NCBI GenBank assembly: GCA_032718475.1
Contig: JAUCBJ010005497.1
Span: forward strand, 1-53,547
Source: Nemertoderma westbladi
Lineage: Eukaryota > Xenacoelomorpha > Nemertodermatida > Nemertodermatidae
Direction of reading: 5' to 3'
Length of the DNA: 53,547 nt
A model generated the notes under the pieces. That model made no database searches. It had not been told where the DNA came from and saw nothing but the letters and a program-made list of their open reading frames with translations. This document shows, in pieces, positions 23,141 through 33,181 of the stretch. The position numbers were made by a program, and so were the translations under genes. Numbering within the stretch: position 1 is the stretch's first letter; every line of letters begins with the position of its first letter.

Positions 23141-26100
23141 GTTGGTACTTCACTGGACCTTCCCGTAGAACACTAATGGAAAGACTCCCTCAGGAGAGGA
23201 TACATCAGGTGAGTGAATGGGAAGAGGAAATCAGTGAGGGAGAAACCACAACTGAGGGAACACCATACTCCTCAGATAATGACGATATTACTCAATTATA
23301 CGATGAGGAAAACACAATCGACCTCCTCACCGAAAATGAAACTTGGATAAACCAAGTAAACCTGTGCCATCTCATCAATCATGGCGGACAATTCACCTAC
23401 AATGACGAATTAAACGAAGTGATTGATCGATATAATAATAAAATTCGCGATGAACACGCCGTACGATTCTTTACTCAAGAAGCCGTAGAGCCTAATTCCT
23501 ACGACAAGGCCTTATCCATCGAGGAAGAGAGAGCCAAGCAGATTCAGGAAACGCCTACCTGTTTTCTGAAAGATGAAGGTCGCTATGAGATTGGTCTTCC
23601 GTTCCGACGGCGAGAGCCCAACTTTATAAATAACCGACCTTTAGCGGAAAAGAGAATCGCGCAACTACATCGGCGTCTTACGGCCAATGTTTCAGCTAGG
23701 GAAATGTACAAAACCCAGCTGAAGAAATTCATCGATAAGGGATATACGGAGCGAGTACCGGAAGAAACACCCATAACTGAGAGAACGTATTATCTAACAC
23801 ATCATTACGTTCCCAAACCCGGTAAACCCAACAAAGTCCGGGTAGTGTTTGACGGCTCCGCCCTTTACATGGGCCAATCCCTGAACTCCGAATTGTTGCC
23901 GGGACCCAACATACTCCAATCCTTGTTGGGAATACTATTAAGATTACGGCAATATTCTATCGCTTTCGCTTCGGATATAAAAGGCATGTTCTTACAATTC
24001 AAGGCGCTGGATAGGGATTGAGACAGCCTACGATTTCTGTGGTAGCCTGAAGGAGACCTCAACCTAAAACCGGTGGAGTACTGGATGACCATCCAGGCTT
24101 TCGGGATCATCTCGAGCCCCTCGAACGCTTGTTCAGTAGTGCGTACCACTGCTGATGACAACCGAGACGCCTTCTCTAAAGCGGTTATCGACAACATCAA
24201 ACGGGATATATACATGGACAACAATTTAAAGTCCCTCCCATCAGTGGAAGAAGCCATTGATGTTGCCAAGGGAACGGTAGAGTGCTTGCAACGCGGTGGA
24301 TTTCGACTAACAAAATTCACTAGTAACTCCCGTGAGTTTCTGGAATCGATCCCGGTAGAAGAGCGAGGTATTAAAGATCTGGACCTCATCAAGGATGATC
24401 TTCTGGAAACCAAGACGCTTGGTTTAAAATGGGACACGGAGAGAGATATCTTGTTTTTCCAGTTAAAACAGCGAGATAATCCAGTTAGAACTAAACCGAT
24501 TTGTCTAAGTATCCTGAGCACTTATTTCGATCCATTGGGATTTATTAGTCCAGTTATATTGGTTGCTCGGAGCCTAGTGCAACAAATGTGGCTTGAAAAC
24601 CACTCGTGGGATGATCCACTTAAGGGAGAACTACTAAAGAAGTGGATGAAATGGGAAGATTCTCTACCGTCCATCGAGAACTTTACGATTTCCCGTTCAT
24701 ATTTTGGTCACGTTCTCCCCACGTATTCCTATCAACTCCATGTGTTTGGAGACGCCAGCGATATGGGAATAGGTATAGTAGCCTACCTGAGGGTTGAAAC
24801 TCCAGATGGAATTAAAGTTGCCTTGGTCACCTCTAAGGCCTTGATAAACAACAAACTACGAGTTCCTCGAGCGGAGTTAAAGGCGGCTCTATACGCTACA
24901 GCCATCGGCCGGAATGTAACAGAACAGATCGACTATCCACTGGAGAAAACTGTCTATTGGACTGATGCTTTACTCGTTTTGGAGTATATAACCAATGAAG
25001 TCTGTCAGTTCAGCGTCTTCGTTACCAACAGAGTAGCCATTATACTTAGTCGCTCTAATGTAGATCAATGGAGACATTGCCCTGGGACGATTAATCCAGC
25101 CGACATCGCCTCTGGAGGAGCAACCCCGCAAGAACTGATAGATACTCCAGACTGGTTAGGTGGACCCGACTTCCTAAGTAAAGAAGAGGATGAATGGCCT
25201 CCCCATCTCACCATGGCTGAGATTAGACAAGCCAAGGGAGCGGAGAAAGTCAAACCTAAAACCCGGACGAGTAAATCAAAGTTATTTAAACCCGTGATAG
25301 ATCTATCTGTACTACACATTTCCAGGGACGACGCTGTGGATCTAAACTCCCCCACCACGAACAGATCTGTTATAGACATCAGAGAAAGAGACTGGAAATC
25401 TGGAACACCAGATGTCTCGCAAGGACTCTCACCTCTCCTGCAGAGAGCAATAAATCACTATAGCTCCTGGAATCGGCTTTGTAAGGCCGTCGTGTATTTG
25501 AAGCGATGCTTCCATCATCACTATTCCAGGACGAAGATCGCTAGTGATACCGCTCCACTGACATCCGAGCAGGTCCATGCTATTAAAGATCTTCCCACAT
25601 ACAAACTGTCGGATAGGTTTCTGACAGAGAAGATCAGTTACCAAGAGCATGAAGCAGCCAATAAGCAGATACTGAGACTCCTGCAATGCTATGAAGATTC
25701 CGATAAGTATTTCCTGTTGTTGAGAAATCCACAGATGCGCTTAAGGGATCGTTTCTCTAGCACAATGATAGATGGGTTAAGATAGGAGGGTTAAGATAGA
25801 AGGGATGATAGATAGGAGGGAGATTAACTAATGCTCCATTGTCCTTTGACACTAAATTTCCCATACTCATTAGAAATCTTGAAATACAAGTCAAGATGAT
25901 TGTAGATGTTCACAGTAGGCTTTACCATGCTGGTAGAGAACGAGTTCTTAGCGAAATTCGAACTCGCTATTATTTCCATAAACCCCGTAGAGCTCTGAAC
26001 CAAGTTCTTAGGAACTGTATACCCTGTAGGAAAGCATTCAGTAGGCCTTTAACACAGCGAGAGGCAGAATTACCTTGGGAATGAGTAAGCTTCTATGAAC

Positions 26101-27122
26101 CACCCTTTACTAATACTGGTGTGGATTTATTTGGCCCTATTGAAGTATATCGTGCTAGGACTATAGTCAAGCGATGGTGTGTCATCTTTGTCTGTATGAC
26201 TTGTAGAGCGATCCATCTAGATATGGTGAACGATCTATCTACCAACAGCTTCATACTGAGTTTATGCCGGCAGATCGCTCGCTTTGGAACTAGCAACACG
26301 ATGAGATCTGATAAGGGAACGAACTTCATTGGCGCCAATAATGAGATCAAAGCTTACGTTAAAGATTGGAACCAAAGACAGGTGGACGATCAGCTAAGGG
26401 TAACAGCATCTAGCTGGACCTTGAACGCCGCCGACACCCCTTGGTGGGGAGGAAGTTGGGAGAGATTAATAAGGAGCGTGAAGACAGCATTTCACTTTAT
26501 AGTGCCTTGCCGCGCGTATCTCACTGACGAACTTTTGCGGACGTTAATGGAAGAAATCGCCGCCTATCTTAACGAGAGACCGCTTATGCCAGTCTCATCG
26601 AGTCCCGACTCCCTAGAAGCGCTAACACCCGCGCATTTCCTACTGAAGAAACCTGTAGCCATGCTCCCACAATCGGAAATCAATGACGGAGACGAATACT
26701 GCCAACAAACTTGGCAACTCATACAGTTATTATCCCGTCGTTTCGCTGACCATTTCGAAAAACATTATTTGCCTACGCTACAACTTCGAACCAAGTGGTT
26801 TGCGCAGCAAGAAAACGTCAGCGCTGGAGACATGGTCCTTATTGTGGAATCAGATCTTCCACGTAAGCGGTGGCAGACAGGTCGTATCATCGAGACTCAT
26901 ATATCCGATGATGGTTTAGTGCTATCGGTAGAACTCGTCGTCATGCGACGTAACTTTAAGAAACCTGGAATTGTATTTGAAACACAACAACTCAATCACC
27001 CAGTTGGTCGTTTATGTTTACTGGAAAGAGACAGAGAACTATCCGGAAACTATGGAAGGCAAGATACTCTTCCCACGACCACCTCCCTAATCCAACAAAC
27101 ATCTAGGGACTCCCCAACGTAA
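23116..27122 (+). pseudogene. BEL element 1 pol (RT, RNase H, integrase)
   Basis: Homologous to the pol part of BEL element 2 but in pieces. The frame changes at the gag/pol join (23116-23140), where the whole aspartic protease region seen in element 2 is missing. In-frame stops lie at 24019 (TGA), 24043 (TAG) and 26082 (TGA). Another frameshift falls in a purine-rich repeat near 25770-25830. RT motifs remain: VRVVFDGSA, the first Asp in DIKGMF, and YMDN, where YMDD is required (AAC at 24220-24222). RNase H-like (VFGDASDMGIG) and integrase motifs (LYHAG...CIPC finger, VDLFGP, SDKGTNF, GGSWERL) are readable. The RT active site is lost, so the product would be inactive even without the stops. 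Confidence 0.85.
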
Positions 27123-27673
27123 CAGCATCTGGAGTGGGTGTGTGACTATATTATTTTATATTTTTTTTATTATTTTATATTTATGTATGTATTATTATGT
27201 AATTTTATTATAATCGTTTTCTTTAATTTTATTTAGTAGAATATTATTTTAGCGATTATTTAGTAGATTAGTGCAATATATATATTCGTGTTTATTACTT
27301 AATTACTTAGCATTATATTTAGTGTAACGGCGAGAAATAATTATTTTTCTCTTTCCTTACTGTCCGTATCATATTATAAATACGTGACTACAGTAAGATG
27401 AAATGTCCGTACTTATTAAAGTACAATACCGCCCCTACTATACTCAAGTAGTATTGGTAAGTAGAGTATTAGGAATGCAAAGTTCAGATCCTCGTGTTTC
27501 GGCTAAACCAAGCTCTGGGTAGACCTTGGAATCGACTTGCCTCTTCTCACTGACATTGCTTCTTGCAATATTGCTCTCATACCGTATATTAAATAATACA
27601 TATAGTAGAATGATGTCCATTTAACAGTAGCGTAAAACGCAAAATAAATCTGTTAAACCCTTTGACCATCTGC

Positions 27674-28040
27674 AATTCTAGTCGATTAAGATATCGCGGC
27701 ACCCACCGATATACTTGAAAGACAAAATTCTAGAATCAGTGGTTAACGTCCCCAGACATGTTCTGGAATAAATCGGTGCCCATCTTAAATATTAAATATT
27801 TAATAAATATTTATAAAATCTATTAAAACAAATGTTATAATAGAGTAAAAAGCAGACAAAGAAACTCTAAGGAGTTTGTAAACCAAGAAAATCTATAAAT
27901 CCAAAATCTGTTAAAATTCAGATCCTTTAAAATTCTAGTCGATTAAGATATCGTAGCACTTACCGATACTCTTAAAAGGACAAATTTCCTAGAATTAAGG
28001 ATCCTAGTCCCCAGACATGTTCTGGAATAAAATTGTGTCT
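27674..28040 (+). repeat. duplicated ~110-nt module with hairpin potential
   Basis: Copy A 27674-27781 and copy B 27931-28040, period 257 bp. Both contain AATTCTAGTCGATTAAGATA, then a CACCGATA-like core, then a CTAGAAT arm complementary to the opening ATTCTAG, and finish with CCCCAGACATGTTCTGGAAT, whose CCAGA...TCTGG is itself an inverted repeat. The arms are kept while the sequence between them has changed. Confidence 0.7.
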
Positions 28041-28163
28041 ATTTAATATTAAATAATAAAATTTACGGGAATAAATTTAAATTCATATCCTCTCATGAAT
28101 TTGATAAATTGTCATTTTATACAATTTATAACATTCCCAAAATTCCATTAATTAATAGATCAT

Positions 28164-28171
28164 GGGAGCGG
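28164..28171 (+). other. internal polypurine motif GGGAGCGG
   Basis: The same octamer as the polypurine tract immediately 5' of the 3' LTR (33174-33181). BEL element 2 also has GGAGCGG both just after pol and at its 3' LTR. Possible second plus-strand primer or relic of an older 3' end. Confidence 0.4.
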
Positions 28172-28850
28172 AGATTCACCCTATTATATATTAGTGTGAG
28201 AGAATCTCCAATGTATAGTCAATAGCCAATAAAATTCATAAAATCATGTATAAAGGGGAATATTGACAATTAAAGAATTACTATTAAATAGCATCCCAGA
28301 TCTGTATGCATGAGAATTACCCTAATTCTACTGCTAGCTTTCCATAATGTCACCATAGCAACAACCACGCTAGAATTAGAAGCGAGTTAAAAGAACAATA
28401 GAAAGCTTGCCCCATTGAATAGCATACGGAATAAATAGCACACTGCTAGTATCCAGGGATACATAATAATAACGTGGCATTCTGGAAGGCACTTGACTAA
28501 CGGACAAATGGCCCGAATGTGTACAATTTGTGACAGTTGTGTGGAATTTGTGCATTTATAGGTGAATGTTACTACTAAAGTGTGTTTACAGTAGCAAGTC
28601 GCAGTTGTGAAAGTTGCCCTACCTCTATAGCAAGAACCTGAAGTAATTCTAAGCCCTTGGGACGGACAGTGGAGTGACTCGCACTGGTTATTGTTGTCGT
28701 TGTGTAGCTACTACGTTGGCGAGAGGCACAGCGACGACAGTACATCGGCGCTGAGGATCTTGCGCTGTCCGGGGGCATTGAGGGGGAGGCAGCGACGACC
28801 GCTAGCCTAAATATAATTAATTATAATATCGATAAACTCATATAGCAGCT

Positions 28851-29684
28851 ATGACTGAGTTGATAGAAGATGATCTTGGTATCAGGGAGCGATATACCCT
28901 ACCATTGCAAGCGTTTGTTGATAGTTTAATAAGCGGCGATGCTAGTCAACCCACTACGGAGGATGATGGCTGTTATATCGAACCGCCAATGTCAAAGGAA
29001 CAGCTCACGCGTGAATTGGACTATAGAAAATTCACTGCTCGCTATACGCATCGTAATGGTACGTATATGGACTTCTTAACTACTGGTCATCCTATCGATT
29101 TACACGATACGGACGATGTAGACACTGAAAGGGAAATGGTCCTATTTAAATATCATACCCAGCGGAGTTGGAACGATAAACTGAGAATCGAACATGAGAA
29201 TTCTATTCGAAACCGACTCGAAAGAGAAGACGTTGAAGAGCCGGATAAACGCAGTGACTTCAATGAATATTTGGAATTCTTGAGAGAAACATATCTCAAT
29301 GTAGCCAGTCAACAAAATCTAGAAACTCGATATCCTCAAGGTATACATCATGACCCTATGATAGAACTCAAACGACTCTATTTCACTATGATGTATCTTA
29401 CCGCCGATCGTCCACTACCTGTTATCCCGGATAGTTTTGAACAAATGGAAGAATATTGCAAAACTGGAGAACGTTCACCCGCGTTTCCTCTACAGGACGT
29501 ACGTCTTTGGTATTATTGTGACGAATGCCCTAGACCCAACCAACAAATTGAAAGACATAAACATCCGCGGAGACGTTGCGCTAAACACAGTTTTACGCGT
29601 TATACTTACGGGAGTTTCGAGCGAAACCTGTTCGATGTATCACCTAAGATCGCTCGTCTTAAACGATCACTGAATAAACCATGA
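28851..29684 (+). CDS. BEL element 1 ORF3, 277 aa, unknown function
   Basis: True ATG with G at -3; uninterrupted to TGA at 29682-29684. I do not recognise a domain. The protein is hydrophilic and acidic in its first half (EDDGCYIEP, DTDDVDTERE), with Glu/Arg-rich helical stretches in the middle. A late segment, WYYCDECPRPNQQIERHKHP, could be half of a metal site. There is no signal peptide or membrane segment, so it is not an envelope protein. It lies 1.7 kb after pol in the same direction and overlaps the next ORF by 4 bp (ATGA), so the two are probably expressed from one message. A weak resemblance (HDP followed by a helical stretch) to the small ORFs after pol in BEL element 2 is only suggestive. 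Confidence 0.75.
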   Translation: MTELIEDDLGIRERYTLPLQAFVDSLISGDASQPTTEDDGCYIEPPMSKEQLTRELDYRKFTARYTHRNGTYMDFLTTGHPIDLHDTDDVDTEREMVLFKYHTQRSWNDKLRIEHENSIRNRLEREDVEEPDKRSDFNEYLEFLRETYLNVASQQNLETRYPQGIHHDPMIELKRLYFTMMYLTADRPLPVIPDSFEQMEEYCKTGERSPAFPLQDVRLWYYCDECPRPNQQIERHKHPRRRCAKHSFTRYTYGSFERNLFDVSPKIARLKRSLNKP

Positions 29685-32600
29685 TCAGAGTTCCGGAATA
29701 CTCGGTCAGGCCTCCTCATAACCTAGTGAGACCTCAAACTCTCGATCCTAACAGTATCACTGATCCTCCCGAACTATATTCCCTGTTCAAAGACTTAGTG
29801 TTACCCGAACAACTAATCGGTGGTGCTCCGGTAGTGGGTTCGTTAGACATCCGCCCATCCTACTTAGCCGGATTGGGACGCGGGCAACTAATATCGCCCT
29901 TTGATCCTTACAATCGTCCAGGATTAAACCCGATTCAACCCGCCACGGAAGTCGAGGAGAGCATTATAAGAAACGCTTTAGACGCCATTCGACAGAAAAT
30001 CGGAAAAGGAACACAAGATTGTTTAGAGAAACGTAAACTACACCAACAAGTCCAATCGGTGAAGGAGTTAGCCTTGCCACAGTTCGATAGGGAAATCCAA
30101 AACCTCGAGGAAGACATAGAGCTTGGACGCACGTATTCTCTACAAGAATTTTTAGAAGAACGCTTACAAAGACAAGCGGAAGAAAATCTAATCGAAGAGA
30201 AACACACGAAACTGGAAGAAAGAGAAGAAGCCGCTTTAGCCCAACCTGAAGCTCAAATCCTCATGACCGACCTCTACTCTAAAACCGTTCGTCATCCCTC
30301 GATGATTACACATTTCGGGGACAAGCTCTTCGCGACGATACAGCCTCAACCGGTTGATATCAGTACAGGATCGCAAAATCTTATCGCTGACGCCCCTATG
30401 TTACAGCGTCCGCCGATCGAGGCCGCTCGTGTTGATGGTATCCTCGTTGAACCTCCGGACAATCGAGCGGATCTTGTCCGTCGTATGGTACACGATGTCA
30501 ACATACGCGCTAGACCTTTACAGAACTCGTTTTATGGGATTAAAGACCACCCTTATTACGTTAATCTGACTCAATATTATATGGTAAAACCAGAGGACCC
30601 GACACATAATTTAAAGTTTCTACCACTAATAAATCCTCTAGACATTGTTGAACTCGAACAATTGCAGAAACATCTGGATCAGTTAGTAAAGGTAAACTCA
30701 TTTAGAAAACCATATAACATTTCTCGAATCGAGAAAGATATAGAACCTCCTTATAATCTCGATGGATTTATTAAAACTCGATTAGTCCATTGGAATCTAG
30801 ATGTATTATTTGAAGAGGAGAAAATACCAAGATATGGAAATGTGGAGACGTATACCACTCGGCACATGAAGTATAGTGATCTCCCTGACGCTAACCAATG
30901 CGCCACCTTGTGGCATCCAGTAGGGATGACCCTAGAGAACGCCACCAAGGAGTGGAATGAAACTCTTAATGTTATTGAGATGTATGGAGTTGTCACCTAC
31001 GATAATGAAGGTAGCGTTCCGGTCGGAGAACTAGGAACTACGCGCATGATCCACATACGCGGATTAGCTGGTTCTACCCACGTGTTTACTCGAGCGTGTT
31101 CCGACGTGATGGATTATTCTTTTGAAACTCTCACCGAAACACAAAAGAATCTCCGACATGGACAATTCGAACTCGCGCAGCGTTACGTCATTGACACCGA
31201 ACGCAAACCGGCCATGGGCATCGATGGATCGATGTTACCCCAGCCCGTACTCGAGATGTTGTTCAACGAAAGAATCCTTAAAATCGGCTCAGCTGTTTAT
31301 GGAGATCTCCAAAACGACTTTCGGAATATGGAGAACATTCCATACCCTTTCGTTGATACACAGCTGATTGCTCCCTGGGCAGAAGGCCGAGGTTTCTTCC
31401 GCACCATGTATGCTAATACGTCTAGCAACATTACAAAGGTGCAACGAACTTCCATCGGACATCTTGCCTTTCAGGAATACGGATGGAATTTCAAAGTCGG
31501 AAATCCCATTAACTATCAACAAGTATACGGAGACCATTATTCTCGATTATACTTTGATGGACCATTGACCGCACCGGGCGCCGTGTATAGCTTCATTAGT
31601 GTTCCACTCCGTCCCTCCTTAGCTATCTACACGATCTTTGAAAACACCGCACTTGCCGGTTGGCTAGCCGATGTGTGCAGTCGTACTATACGCGCCCATC
31701 CATTAATACTTGGGACCAAACTCGCTAAGCTAGATGAACATAATAAATTCATCCGTTTCGAATGTTTCCGGCGATTTTTAACCCCGTTCCGCAACGTGGA
31801 TAGCCAATTTAAAGACCGCGCTTTGACCAAACTCAGCCTAAGAATCTCAGCTGCAGAGAAGTTGGATAGCGCTGGATTCGCCATTTTCAAAGAGATTTGT
31901 ATATCGAACTTACACTCCTCTGTTATACAAAGACCTCGAATCCCCACAGGTTATTCTGTCGTGGAAATTCAGACAATAGGTCCACCTGAAGAGACAGACA
32001 CGCCCACCTCAGCTATGCACTTGGAAGACGAACCAATATGTTTAGAATCTGAGGAGATTCAGCCTATCACGCCCCGGAACAGCGACAACGATTACATCAT
32101 AGAATGGTATCAAGGTCCACAGTGTCTCACTGCGTACGATTATCGACATGCCAACTATGTTTCTAGGCAACGTTGTCGGTTATGCGCATCGAGAGACCAC
32201 GATACGCCCATGGACACCAACGTCCGCTGTTCCTATTTCCAAGAACAACCGACTATGGAAATTTATTGCGCATATTGCAGACTCAATAACTTGCATATTT
32301 TTGCAGTTTGCCCTCAATTTATGACTCAATGTCACCATTGTCAACTAAAGGGACATGCCAGTTTCGACTGCCCTTTTAATCACGATTTGGAAAGCGTAGA
32401 TGAAATGATCACACTAGGTTACATCAGAGCTTGGGAAGCGAACGCTGATTTACATTGTGATTCGCGCCATCGCTATTATTCCGGACGCGCTTACGAAGGA
32501 GTTTATGCGTTCCATCCTTATCTATTCGCTTCGGTTGAACAGAAATCACGCATATCAAGTTACGAGCTACTGAAGCGCGTCGGAGAATGTATTTCAACCA

Positions 32601-33103
32601 AATTCGTACGCAAATTTCTCAGGAGTGTTAATCCTAGCGACCTTCATTCCTATAACTTAATCAATTATATCCGTCAAGATCCAGACTATGGAGACTTGTT
32701 TGTTAACTCACACCCCGAGTTACAGGAAGTGTATCGACGGCCTTACGAATACCGAGCCCGCGAACGCGAGTTGGAAAGGACCATTAAACCCCGGAGGTTT
32801 CTAACTGCCTATGGTCCACCCACGGCCCTCGTTCAGACCACTCGTAAAGGACCCGTAAGAGCGGCTGTCTTGAAACGAGCTCTCAAAGCCGTTAGACCCC
32901 TCTCACCTGACGTTGACGTCAATCAACCCGGTACTTCGACTGGCGGATACACCGACCATAATCCTACACCCCCTGATGCAATCATATTGCACCCTTCACC
33001 CAGGAGTTATAGCCCTCCTTGTAAAGTGGCTCGCCCCAAAGAGAAAAGGACTCTGGCTAGCTTTAAGAAACTGCGTAAACGCCGTCCGCGCAAGAAAGAC
33101 TAA
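29681..33103 (+). CDS. BEL element 1 ORF4, 1140 aa, Gag-like zinc-cluster protein
   Basis: Starts at ATG 29681 (A at -3), overlapping the stop of ORF3, and is open for 3.4 kb, unlike the broken gag-pol upstream. Residues about 90-190 are Glu/Arg/Gln-rich and likely a coiled coil. About 250-780 look like a folded, mixed region I cannot assign. About 833-897 hold three Cys/His groups: CRLCASRDHD...C, CAYCRLNNLHIFAVC (CX2CX5HX4C) and CHHCQLKGHASFDC, the last a canonical CX2CX4HX4C knuckle. The last 30 residues are very basic (KKLRKRRPRKKD), fitting nucleic-acid binding or nuclear import. Three successive knuckles recall BEL Gag, so a second nucleocapsid-like protein is my best guess. No membrane segments, protease or polymerase motifs. 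The stop lies 70 bp before the polypurine tract. Confidence 0.75.
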   Translation: MIRVPEYSVRPPHNLVRPQTLDPNSITDPPELYSLFKDLVLPEQLIGGAPVVGSLDIRPSYLAGLGRGQLISPFDPYNRPGLNPIQPATEVEESIIRNALDAIRQKIGKGTQDCLEKRKLHQQVQSVKELALPQFDREIQNLEEDIELGRTYSLQEFLEERLQRQAEENLIEEKHTKLEEREEAALAQPEAQILMTDLYSKTVRHPSMITHFGDKLFATIQPQPVDISTGSQNLIADAPMLQRPPIEAARVDGILVEPPDNRADLVRRMVHDVNIRARPLQNSFYGIKDHPYYVNLTQYYMVKPEDPTHNLKFLPLINPLDIVELEQLQKHLDQLVKVNSFRKPYNISRIEKDIEPPYNLDGFIKTRLVHWNLDVLFEEEKIPRYGNVETYTTRHMKYSDLPDANQCATLWHPVGMTLENATKEWNETLNVIEMYGVVTYDNEGSVPVGELGTTRMIHIRGLAGSTHVFTRACSDVMDYSFETLTETQKNLRHGQFELAQRYVIDTERKPAMGIDGSMLPQPVLEMLFNERILKIGSAVYGDLQNDFRNMENIPYPFVDTQLIAPWAEGRGFFRTMYANTSSNITKVQRTSIGHLAFQEYGWNFKVGNPINYQQVYGDHYSRLYFDGPLTAPGAVYSFISVPLRPSLAIYTIFENTALAGWLADVCSRTIRAHPLILGTKLAKLDEHNKFIRFECFRRFLTPFRNVDSQFKDRALTKLSLRISAAEKLDSAGFAIFKEICISNLHSSVIQRPRIPTGYSVVEIQTIGPPEETDTPTSAMHLEDEPICLESEEIQPITPRNSDNDYIIEWYQGPQCLTAYDYRHANYVSRQRCRLCASRDHDTPMDTNVRCSYFQEQPTMEIYCAYCRLNNLHIFAVCPQFMTQCHHCQLKGHASFDCPFNHDLESVDEMITLGYIRAWEANADLHCDSRHRYYSGRAYEGVYAFHPYLFASVEQKSRISSYELLKRVGECISTKFVRKFLRSVNPSDLHSYNLINYIRQDPDYGDLFVNSHPELQEVYRRPYEYRARERELERTIKPRRFLTAYGPPTALVQTTRKGPVRAAVLKRALKAVRPLSPDVDVNQPGTSTGGYTDHNPTPPDAIILHPSPRSYSPPCKVARPKEKRTLASFKKLRKRRPRKKD

Positions 33104-33173
33104 CTGTTTAGAGTATTTACGTATATTAGAAACTGTGATTTTGTATATGTTATAGACTCAAATCCCATTTTCT

Positions 33174-33181
33174 GGGAGCGG
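33174..33181 (+). other. polypurine tract of BEL element 1
   Basis: GGGAGCGG directly precedes the TGTAAAAGC start of the 3' LTR. Element 2 has GGAGCGG in the same place. This is where plus-strand DNA synthesis would be primed. Confidence 0.7.

Larger units (their letters stand above)
27123..28850 (+). other. post-pol non-coding region of BEL element 1
   Basis: No ORF of note. It holds two copies of a ~110-nt module (next entry), a GGGAGCGG polypurine motif at 28164-28171 identical to the one abutting the 3' LTR, and pyrimidine-rich stretches followed by AG near 28690-28710 that could serve as a splice acceptor for the ORFs downstream (inference). Confidence 0.5.

Noticed and set aside
20435-26084. 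Idea that the in-frame stops of element 1 are recoded or suppressed
   Set aside because: All three stop codons occur, together with frameshifts, a lost protease, a lost knuckle Cys and a YMDN site. This is ordinary decay.
29681-33103. Idea that ORF4 is an envelope protein
   Set aside because: No signal peptide, no membrane anchor, no pattern of paired Cys in an ectodomain; instead a CCHC knuckle and a basic tail.
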